Assembly (NCBI GenBank): GCA_905479985.1 | Contig: CAJQOM010000011.1 | Coordinates: 1-64,000, forward strand | DNA: 64,000 nt | Source of the DNA: an uncultured Gammaproteobacteria bacterium | Lineage (GTDB): Bacteria > Pseudomonadota > Gammaproteobacteria > Nitrosococcales > Methylophagaceae | Direction of reading: 5' to 3' | Notes under the pieces: model-generated | Databases searched by the model: none | What the model was told of the DNA's origin: nothing | The model's input: the letters and a program-made list of their open reading frames with translations, nothing else | Shown: positions 1 through 7,048 of the stretch, piece after piece | Numbering within the stretch: position 1 is the stretch's first letter | Layout: each line of letters begins with the position of its first letter | Translations under genes and position numbers: made by a program

Positions 1-165
1 GCGACTGATAAGTCTGAACAAGGTGATTTTAGTTTGGTTAATGAATTACTTGAGGTATTTAGACATCCTTATGATGCCCAACCTGACAAATCACATTTTG
101 CCGTTAAGCGGCCAGATTGGGCACGGGAACGCGCTGGCTGCTCGATGTTATCGTGTAGTTCATAA
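1..165 (+). CDS. selO: Protein adenylyltransferase SelO, C-terminal end (partial)
   Basis: Frame 1 is open from the first base and stops at 163-165, giving the last 54 residues of a protein that begins outside the window. The tail holds an RHPYDAQP-like segment, a PDWA motif and ends in Cys-Ser-Ser, as in the SelO/YdiU family, where the penultimate-region Cys (selenocysteine in some animals) is conserved. SelO is a pseudokinase-fold enzyme that transfers AMP to target proteins and is linked to redox stress. Only the tail is visible, so catalytic residues cannot be checked. The next gene starts 3 bases after the stop. Confidence 0.75.
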   Translation, partial: ATDKSEQGDFSLVNELLEVFRHPYDAQPDKSHFAVKRPDWARERAGCSMLSCSS

Positions 166-168
166 ACT

Positions 169-1290
169 ATGACTAACTTGCTTCGCCTCGTTGTTTTCAC
201 TTGTTTGTTGTTGCCCGCATACGGTTATAGCCAAGATAACGATGGTTTTAAAGTTACAACCGTTGCCGAGTTGTTCGGCATTCCTTGGGGCATGACCTTC
301 ATTTCAGATCATGCGTTACTGGTGACTGAACGTGATGGCGCATTAGCATTAATTAATACCAGAACAGGGAAACAAAAGTCCGTGTCTGGTTTACCTGATG
401 ATATTCATTTTCAAGGACAAGGTGGTTTGCTTGATGTCGCAATCTCACCCGACTTTAAAGAAACAGCCTGGGTTTATTTTAGTTATAGCAAAGCCGTTGA
501 GGGTTTGGGTGCCACCACATTGGCACGGGCTAAATTAAATGGACTGACGTTAACTGCCTGGCAAGACTTATTGGTGACCCAAAGCCGAACACGTGCTGGT
601 GCTCACTTTGCTGGTCGCATCGCCTTTGACCAACAGGGTCATGTCTTTATGTCGATCGGTGATCGCGGTACCCGTGCCAATGGACAAAACCTGAAAACCC
701 ATGCTGGTAGTATTATTCGGCTTAAGCTTAATGGCGAAATTCCTGCGGACAACCCTTTTGTTGGAGATGATTCGGCATTAGCTGAAATCTGGAGTGTTGG
801 GCATCGCAACCCGCAAGGCTTGTTTTTCAATTCAGACACGCAACAATTTTGGTCAAATGAACATGGTCCGCGGGGTGGTGATGAAATTAACCTTATCCAA
901 AAGGGCCGTAATTATGGCTGGCCGATTATTTCTTATGGTAAAGAATATGCTAGTCCGTTTGCTGTTGGCGAAGGGACACATAAACAAGGAATGGAACAAC
1001 CGCTTAAGGTTTTTACCCCCTCTATCGCACCGAGCAGCTTGATGCTATATACCGGTAATGCCTTTCCTGATTGGAAAGGACAGCTATTTTCTGGCGCTTT
1101 GAAATTACAACATTTAAATAAAGTCACGCTTGATGATGCCAATCATGTTATCGATGAAACCCGGTTATTATCGGGCTTAAATGAACGTATTCGCAATGTG
1201 ATTCAAGGGCCAGATGATTTAATTTACCTTTCAACCGATAGTGGAAAAATATTGCAGCTTTCGCCTACGCTTAATACGAAATCGCAATAA
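169..1290 (+). CDS. PQQ-dependent soluble aldose sugar dehydrogenase (YliI/Asd family)
   Basis: A 373-residue secreted protein with a signal peptide (about residues 1-21, Leu-rich, ending AYGYS). The rest is a six-bladed beta-propeller of the glucose/sorbosone dehydrogenase family. Typical family segments are visible: IPWGMTF near 38-44, AGRIAFD near 148-154, SIGDRG near 162-167, and GHRNPQG in the middle. The family oxidises aldose sugars in the periplasm using PQQ, and the length matches E. coli YliI (about 371). It starts 3 bases after the selO stop, so it is probably co-transcribed with selO. Its 3' end overlaps greB by 20 bases on the opposite strand. The true substrate cannot be told from sequence. 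Confidence 0.85.
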   Translation: MTNLLRLVVFTCLLLPAYGYSQDNDGFKVTTVAELFGIPWGMTFISDHALLVTERDGALALINTRTGKQKSVSGLPDDIHFQGQGGLLDVAISPDFKETAWVYFSYSKAVEGLGATTLARAKLNGLTLTAWQDLLVTQSRTRAGAHFAGRIAFDQQGHVFMSIGDRGTRANGQNLKTHAGSIIRLKLNGEIPADNPFVGDDSALAEIWSVGHRNPQGLFFNSDTQQFWSNEHGPRGGDEINLIQKGRNYGWPIISYGKEYASPFAVGEGTHKQGMEQPLKVFTPSIAPSSLMLYTGNAFPDWKGQLFSGALKLQHLNKVTLDDANHVIDETRLLSGLNERIRNVIQGPDDLIYLSTDSGKILQLSPTLNTKSQ

Positions 1291-1738
1291 TACTGTAGGT
1301 TTTACGACCTTGCTGAATATGAATCGTCACATGATCATCGACTCGTTTTTTTAATAGCGCTTGTGCCAATGGGGAGTCTAGGCTGATATTGCCTTTTTCA
1401 TGATCAATTTCATCTGGGCCGACAATGCGATATTCGACTTCTGCGCCCTCTTCGGTTTCCAACTTCACGCGTGCAGCAAAAAAGATAACGCCTTGATCAT
1501 CAGGCTTATCTGAGATAACCCGTAAATCAGGCATCCGTTTTTGTAAATAACGAATACGCCGATCAATGCCTCTCAATTCTTTTTTTCGATAAATATACTC
1601 GGCATTTTCAGAGCGATCACCTTCTGCTGCCGCGGCAGACAAGGCTTTCACCACATCTCTTCGACGTTGCCAGCGCTCTTCTAGCTCTTCATTTAGCCGA
1701 GCCATGCCTTGAATGGTGATATAAGGTGATGATTTCAT
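1271..1738 (-). CDS. greB: Transcription elongation factor GreB
   Basis: A 155-residue Gre factor. The N-terminal half is a coiled coil carrying the conserved acidic tip region AEGDRSENAEY (about residues 38-48), whose Asp and Glu sit in the RNA polymerase secondary channel and stimulate cleavage of backtracked RNA. The C-terminal half is the FKBP-like domain that docks on RNA polymerase. Basic residues in the N-terminal domain (RRIRYLQKRMPDLRVI) favour GreB over GreA. The 3' end overlaps the convergent sugar dehydrogenase gene by 20 bases. It lies 13 bases downstream of the CheW-like gene and may share its transcript. Confidence 0.93.
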   Translation of the reverse strand: MKSSPYITIQGMARLNEELEERWQRRRDVVKALSAAAAEGDRSENAEYIYRKKELRGIDRRIRYLQKRMPDLRVISDKPDDQGVIFFAARVKLETEEGAEVEYRIVGPDEIDHEKGNISLDSPLAQALLKKRVDDHVTIHIQQGRKTYSIIAISY

Positions 1739-1751
1739 GCTAATTTCACCG

Positions 1752-2576
1752 TTAAGCCATTGCTAATTGTTGCTGTGTGCCGAGCAATTGATTAACGTTG
1801 ACAAAAAAGCAATTGGGCATGCCCTCATTGATATAAATGCCATCAACAGCGTGTTTGGTTGATTGTATGACACCCATCGGCCCAGTTTCACATGATTGGA
1901 AGCCTGTTATTGGATAAGATAAAACATCATTTATTTGATCAATTAACAGTGCGTAACTTGGCGTCTTTCCATCTGTTGTTAAATACAATAATACTTGTCT
2001 TACCGTCGTTTTCAGGTGTTTTCGAGCACGATCCAACCTCTGTTCAATCTGTTCGAGAATTACCGCCTTTTGTTGGTTAAATAAAATATCCGCTTGTTGC
2101 CACTGCTGTTCGGCTGTCAATGTTATTAATTGTTCCAAGCAGTGTTTAAATGCTGTTTTAGGCTCGTCTATTGAGCTCAATAGGGTCTGCAGAGTCACAT
2201 CGCGTATCTGAATGTGATGATGCCAATTTAATAAATTCGCATTTTGCCATAGTTCTTTGTTAGCTAAAGGTTGATGCGCGGTCAGTTTCCACTGTATCTC
2301 TTGACACCAATCTTGGTAACCTTGCTGTACCGTTTCAAATTGAGTCAATAAGGCATTTTTCTCATCAGTACCAGAGCGTAGGCCAATACGAGCAGCAAAA
2401 TCGATCACAGGGATAGCGCTTTTTTGCAGTTTAATCATCCCTGCCACACCCACTTCTTCAAAAGGTAAGGTTTCTATGGCATTAATATCTTGGCCTAATA
2501 ATAAAATATCGGCGACATCCAGACCAAAGAGCTTATCTTCGACATAAAATGTCATTACTTCCTTTCGATCTGCCAT
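1752..2576 (-). CDS. CheW-like domain protein with a helical insertion
   Basis: A 274-residue soluble protein. Residues about 6-66 read as the first half of a CheW domain (VMTFYVEDKLFGLDV, then an IPVIDFAARIGLR stretch). The last ~80 residues read as its second half (SYALLIDQINDVL, then GPMGVIQ and VDGIYI). Between them lies an insertion of about 120 residues rich in Trp and His, mostly helical, which might be a divergent zinc-binding CZB-like region. CheW proteins couple receptors to CheA; what this one couples is unknown, since no cheA or receptor gene is in view. I chose the ATG at 2576 because a purine-rich AGAG lies just upstream; a TTG at 2639 would add 21 residues in the same frame. 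Confidence 0.7.
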   Translation of the reverse strand: MADRKEVMTFYVEDKLFGLDVADILLLGQDINAIETLPFEEVGVAGMIKLQKSAIPVIDFAARIGLRSGTDEKNALLTQFETVQQGYQDWCQEIQWKLTAHQPLANKELWQNANLLNWHHHIQIRDVTLQTLLSSIDEPKTAFKHCLEQLITLTAEQQWQQADILFNQQKAVILEQIEQRLDRARKHLKTTVRQVLLYLTTDGKTPSYALLIDQINDVLSYPITGFQSCETGPMGVIQSTKHAVDGIYINEGMPNCFFVNVNQLLGTQQQLAMA

Positions 2577-2701
2577 TTTCTCTTTAACTCTTCTTCTCTC
2601 GTCATTTAAAGTTATCAATTCAACCTTTAAATACGCCAATAATGTGTTTCACAACTATCGTAAGTTAGATCATGAAACTACTATAAGCTACTGACTTAAC
2701 G

Positions 2702-4033
2702 CTATTTATGAAGTCGTTCTGCTATTTTAGCCTGATCAACTGTTTTCCCTAAGAAATCAGCTATTAAATTCATATCTAATTCGGCATTTTCTAAACAACT
2801 CGATGCCCCAGGCGATGGTGTCATATTAAAAATGACGCCTGTGCCGGGATTAATTTTCGCTTCGCCCATCATTAAGACTTTATTTACTTTATCAATCAGT
2901 TGCGGCCGAACACCGCCGTAACCGGGTGCAAATTTGACGTCTTTAAATTGTAATGTTGGCACTACTTTTCGAACGTCTTTTAAGAATAACCAACGGCGTA
3001 AGCCGGGCACTTCAAATAAAAAGTTTTTGAAAATATAATTACGAATGTCGCTGACTTTAAAGAGATCCCATAGCACTTTAACCACGCGCGTATCTAAACG
3101 CAGCACCCGTAGAAAATCGAAAAAGCTTTGACGGTTGTAGCGTTCTAACATCGGTGTAATTAGGGCTGTAGGACCGAATCGCGTTTTGCCTGGGACTAAT
3201 ACATCGGGATCACCATGGACTGCAGCAAAGGGTAATTTGTCGTTTTGTACGGTATACACTTTGCCATTCAGCACTTTCGGGGTGAAATAAAAGCTGCCAG
3301 CGACAGGTAGACAAGAAAACTCAAGCCCATAGCCCATTTGTTGCGCCAGTAATAGGCTATGACCGCCTGCTGATACGACGACAGAACGTGCCTTGACAAT
3401 CCCTTGTTTGGTTTCAATATGAAATAAGCCGGCACTTTCTTTAATGTCATCAACATGGCTATTTAGCTGAATCTGAATGTTTTTATCTGTGACTGTTTGC
3501 GCTTGTTCGGCAAATGATTCAGCTAATTGATTGAAATCGACAGCACTAAACTCATCTAATACGGCGAGTGCGACACATGGTTCAGGCCGCATTTCACCGT
3601 CAATTAGGACAACATTCGGTTCGATGTCGGCAATTTGCTCTTTTTCTAATAATTCTAAGCTAGTAAAAACTGGTTTAAAATCCTCAAAACGCGCTCTTAA
3701 CTGATCACACTCTTTTTGGCCGACGCCAATCACCATTTTGGGATATTTAAAAATAATATGATCGCGTTTTGCCAATGTTTCAGTGTAATTAACCACCATT
3801 GAGGCGGCTTTTTTAACTTTGGTGGCCTTTTCTAAAGTGTAGTTGGTTTCAATATCGCCACAATGCAGGGTTTGGCTATTATTGCGGCCACTCGAATTGA
3901 CCTTGGCTAAACCATCATATTTTTCCAATAAGATGATATCGTCAATATCGGTATATTCCGCCAACATATACAGTGAAGCTGTGCCACATACCCCGCCCCC
4001 GACAACTGCTACTTGATAAACCTGTTCCGTCAC
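2702..4033 (-). CDS. FAD-dependent oxidoreductase, malate:quinone oxidoreductase-like
   Basis: A 443-residue flavoprotein. Residues about 7-20 are a dinucleotide-binding loop (VAVVGGGVCGTASLY) ending its first strand at ILLEKYD. The following SSGRNNSQTLH segment is the FAD-contacting region seen in the malate:quinone oxidoreductase / L-2-hydroxyglutarate dehydrogenase group, and VVVSAGGHS is the second FAD motif. The length is nearer the shorter MQO-like proteins (about 450) than E. coli Mqo (about 550). The likely role is membrane-associated oxidation of a 2-hydroxyacid with transfer of electrons to quinone. Malate is the favoured substrate but not proven. It appears to be transcribed alone. 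Confidence 0.65.
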   Translation of the reverse strand: MTEQVYQVAVVGGGVCGTASLYMLAEYTDIDDIILLEKYDGLAKVNSSGRNNSQTLHCGDIETNYTLEKATKVKKAASMVVNYTETLAKRDHIIFKYPKMVIGVGQKECDQLRARFEDFKPVFTSLELLEKEQIADIEPNVVLIDGEMRPEPCVALAVLDEFSAVDFNQLAESFAEQAQTVTDKNIQIQLNSHVDDIKESAGLFHIETKQGIVKARSVVVSAGGHSLLLAQQMGYGLEFSCLPVAGSFYFTPKVLNGKVYTVQNDKLPFAAVHGDPDVLVPGKTRFGPTALITPMLERYNRQSFFDFLRVLRLDTRVVKVLWDLFKVSDIRNYIFKNFLFEVPGLRRWLFLKDVRKVVPTLQFKDVKFAPGYGGVRPQLIDKVNKVLMMGEAKINPGTGVIFNMTPSPGASSCLENAELDMNLIADFLGKTVDQAKIAERLHK

Positions 4034-4156
4034 GTCATTACACTCGCTACACTTAATTTGTTTTATAGAAGATTGAGAGTCAAACTCATCTCGACCTCGT
4101 TATTATAATCCCGCGGCCAAATTAGCGTGCGATAGATTTCAAGTTAGCATCTAGGT

Positions 4157-7048
4157 TTATTTATGTTTCGGTGGATCTTTTGCTTCTGCCTCAATATGCC
4201 AAACATTCGTTAAGAGCTCATCCAGCGTCTCGTCATCTGGTAGAGGGCCTTGATTAAAGGCTAAAAAATCGAAGTCTGATGACACTGTTTTTGTTTGCAT
4301 AGGGGCCAATTCGGCTTCAGCTTCTGGCTCGGCTGCAACTTCTGGCTCAGCTGCAACTTCTGGCTCAGCTGCAACTTCTGGCTCAGCTGCAACTTCTGGC
4401 TCAGCTTCAACTTCTGGCTCAGCTTCAACTTCTGGCTCTGCTGCAACTTCTGGCTCTGCTGCAACTTCTGGCTCTGCTTCAACTTCTGGCTCGGCTGCAA
4501 CTTCTGGCTCGGCTTCAGCTTCAGCTTCTGGGTCTGGGTCTGGGTCTGGCTCAGCTAGCGCAGATAAATCTACTTCTATATCAGATTCAAAGCCATTTTT
4601 ACCATATATATCAGGCGTTTTATTTTTCCATTGTTCACTCACGAAATCAGCCAATGTGTTAATCACTATTTCGTCGTCAATTTCTTCTGCCGATACAGCT
4701 TCTTCGACAGGTGCTTCACCCTCTTCAATATCTAAAGATGATGCCGCTACGTCTTTTTCTGGTACTTCAATTTCATTATGTTGAAGCTGGGCTGTCTTAT
4801 CTCTTAGTCTTTGTCTTAATTCTTCGAGCGTTAGTGCTTCTTCAGGTTCTGGGTCAAGTTCTTGCGTGACTTCAACTTCTGGCTCGGCTTCAACTTCGGG
4901 CTCAGCTTCAACTTCTGGTTCGGCTTCTGCTTCTGGCTCAGCTGCAACTTCTGGCTCAGCTGCAACTTCTGGCTCGGCTTCAACTTCGGGCTCTGCTTCA
5001 ACTTTTGGCTCAGCTTCAACTTCTGGTTCGGCATCAACTTCTGGCTCGGCTTCAACTTCGGGCCCAGCTGCAACTTCTGGTTCGGCTGCAACTTCTGGCT
5101 CAGCTGCAACTTCTGGCTCGGCTTCAACTTCGGGCTCTGCTTCAACTTCTGGCTCAGCTGCTACTTCAGGCTCGGCTGCTACTTCTGGCTCGGCTGCAAC
5201 TTCTGGTTCGGCTGCAACTTCTGGCTCAGCTGCAACTTCTGGCTCAGCTGCAACTTCTGGCTCAGCTGCAACTTCTGGCTCAGCTGCTACTTCTGGTTCG
5301 GCTGCAACTTCTGGCTCGGCTTCAACTTCTGGCTCGGCTTCAACTTCTGGCTCGGCTGCAACTTCGGGCTCGGCTTCAACTTCTGGTTCGGCTTCAGCTT
5401 CTGGTTCGGCTTCGGCTTCTGGCTCGGCTGCAACTTCTGGCTCGGCTTCTGCAACAATCGCTGACAATAATGCTTCTTCTGACTCAAAGCGCTCTTCGAT
5501 TTCAGATTCTAATTCGCGTACGTCGACTGGCGTTTCACTATTATCACTCTGTTGATTTAATTGATCATTTTCAATGTCAGCCATAATGGCAGCCAACTGA
5601 CCTTCTTCTGTCTCAAGCTCAGAAGTTTTCGCTGGTGTTGTTGTGCTTTCTTGGGCGGCAGTGGCTGAATCAACGGCGGCCGCCACTGATTCAGCTTCAT
5701 CCTTTTTTAGATCGGGATCTCCTGGCTCGGTATCTTCACCGATATTGGCCATAATCGCCGCTAATTGTTCTTCTTCAGTCTCAAACTGTTCGCCCTCTGG
5801 TTCAGATTCGCCTACTGAACTTGTGTCCTGCGCTTGCGCCAATAAAGCATCAATATCATCAGCAAGTGGCTCGTCAGCAACAACTTCATCTAATAAGGCA
5901 TCAATATCATCGGCTGCTACATCAGGCACTGTCACTTGTTGTGCTGCGGACTCTATCTCTGTCGATGCGCCATTTAGAATCGCGTCGATATCTTCTTCAT
6001 CGAGATCTTGTTCTGTCGATGCTTGATTCAGAATTGCATCAATATCCTCAATATTAACGTCGTCGCTTTGTTCCGGTACGGCAGCTACTTCTGCAGCGCC
6101 GCCGACCTGATTTAAGATTGCTTCTATATCATCATCTGCCGTGCTCTCTCCAACGACAACATCTGGTTCAGGTGTCGGTTCATCTTCTTCTTCGATGGCG
6201 GCAAGGTCAACACCGGTGTCAAATAAATCATCTACGCCTATATCTGATAATAAGGCATCAATATCATCCTCTGAGACTAACTCTTCTTCCGCCTGTTCGA
6301 CCTCAGCATCGGCTTCAACGGCCTCTTCTATCAATGTTTCTTCAGGCTCGACTTCATTTAATTGCGCAATAATATCTTCCGGCGCAGGTGCTTGTACTAC
6401 ATCCTCTGGCTCATTTAATGTCTCAGCGTCTTCAACTGCTGTTGCTTGTTCGATTGGCGCTAGTTCTTCTGGTTCTGGGGCTTCCTCTACCGCTATTGTA
6501 CTTTCAGCTTCCGGCACCAGTTCGGCCGATGTTTGCGCTATCAATGCGCCACTACTTAAACGACGGAAACCTTCGACGAGTTCATCGACTTTCACTGCTG
6601 TGGCAGTAACTGTTTCGGTCAGTGCCGACGTTTCTATTTTAGCTTCTGCTGTGCTCGACACCGACGCATCATTACCAACAGGCAATAAACTCAAACAAGC
6701 ATCAATGGCATTTTCTAGTTGTGTCGGGGCCGCTTTCAGCGCCTTAGTATCTTGTTCAACAAATAAAGCCAACTGGGCTTTGTATATTTTCTGCTCGCGA
6801 CTTTGAAACTCTTCTGCAGCCTGCTTTAGCGCTTGTCCCGTTAAACCATATTTTTCAGACAATATCGTTGTCAGTTGCTCAATACGGCGATCTTTGAGAC
6901 GCTTTATTTTCTTGACGGCAGTCGCCGCATCCGCTTGTACCTGTTTGTCTTTTTTATGTGCCCTAAATAACAACCATGCACTTAAAAGACCAAAAATAAG
7001 CGCCAATTCATAGGCTAGCATTTGGAATGTTGGATCTGTCATGTCCAT
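4157..7048 (-). CDS. Acidic, repeat-rich single-pass membrane protein (function unknown)
   Basis: A 963-residue protein that I do not recognise. One membrane segment lies near residues 11-28 and is followed by RAHKKDK, so the bulk is predicted cytoplasmic. Residues 35-115 are a charged helical region, probably coiled coil. Residues about 260-403 contain six copies of an (E/D)DID-A-LL/IL motif, and 420-535 contain three copies of a related EEQLAAIMA-type motif. Two arrays of a degenerate hexapeptide (E-P-E-V-A/E-A) follow, at about residues 531-727 and 836-911, encoded by an 18-base unit. The ATG follows directly on the stop of the upstream VWA gene, with an AGGAG ribosome site inside that gene's end, so the two are translationally coupled. 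The array length may be uncertain in the assembly. Confidence 0.8.
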   Translation of the reverse strand: MDMTDPTFQMLAYELALIFGLLSAWLLFRAHKKDKQVQADAATAVKKIKRLKDRRIEQLTTILSEKYGLTGQALKQAAEEFQSREQKIYKAQLALFVEQDTKALKAAPTQLENAIDACLSLLPVGNDASVSSTAEAKIETSALTETVTATAVKVDELVEGFRRLSSGALIAQTSAELVPEAESTIAVEEAPEPEELAPIEQATAVEDAETLNEPEDVVQAPAPEDIIAQLNEVEPEETLIEEAVEADAEVEQAEEELVSEDDIDALLSDIGVDDLFDTGVDLAAIEEEDEPTPEPDVVVGESTADDDIEAILNQVGGAAEVAAVPEQSDDVNIEDIDAILNQASTEQDLDEEDIDAILNGASTEIESAAQQVTVPDVAADDIDALLDEVVADEPLADDIDALLAQAQDTSSVGESEPEGEQFETEEEQLAAIMANIGEDTEPGDPDLKKDEAESVAAAVDSATAAQESTTTPAKTSELETEEGQLAAIMADIENDQLNQQSDNSETPVDVRELESEIEERFESEEALLSAIVAEAEPEVAAEPEAEAEPEAEAEPEVEAEPEVAAEPEVEAEPEVEAEPEVAAEPEVAAEPEVAAEPEVAAEPEVAAEPEVAAEPEVAAEPEVAAEPEVAAEPEVEAEPEVEAEPEVAAEPEVAAEPEVAAGPEVEAEPEVDAEPEVEAEPKVEAEPEVEAEPEVAAEPEVAAEPEAEAEPEVEAEPEVEAEPEVEVTQELDPEPEEALTLEELRQRLRDKTAQLQHNEIEVPEKDVAASSLDIEEGEAPVEEAVSAEEIDDEIVINTLADFVSEQWKNKTPDIYGKNGFESDIEVDLSALAEPDPDPDPEAEAEAEPEVAAEPEVEAEPEVAAEPEVAAEPEVEAEPEVEAEPEVAAEPEVAAEPEVAAEPEVAAEPEAEAELAPMQTKTVSSDFDFLAFNQGPLPDDETLDELLTNVWHIEAEAKDPPKHK
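4313..4540. repeat. 18-base tandem repeat array, short block
   Basis: About 12 copies of a degenerate 18-base unit (plus-strand form close to GCAACTTCTGGCTCAGCT) inside the acidic membrane protein gene. The copies encode E-P-E-V-A/E-A on the minus strand. Copies differ mainly by GCA versus TCA and by synonymous changes. Slippage at such arrays commonly changes copy number. Confidence 0.9.
4866..5455. repeat. 18-base tandem repeat array, long block
   Basis: Just over 30 copies of the same 18-base unit as the shorter block at 4313-4540, separated from it by about 325 bases of non-repeat coding sequence. A central run of about nine units encodes identical EPEVAA hexapeptides and is the most homogeneous part, pointing to recent expansion. 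The array keeps several reading frames open on both strands, which creates false open frames. Confidence 0.9.

Noticed and set aside
4313-5455. The regularly repeated arrays as a CRISPR
   Set aside because: Units are 18 bases, contiguous and in coding frame, with no unique spacers and no cas genes.
4862-5586. Long open frames on the plus strand over the repeat block (Thr/Ser/Gly-rich and Leu/Gln-rich products)
   Set aside because: They arise because an 18-base repeat keeps all frames free of stops. They have no ribosome site or family likeness, and the minus-strand frame has the membrane segment, the motifs and the coupled start.
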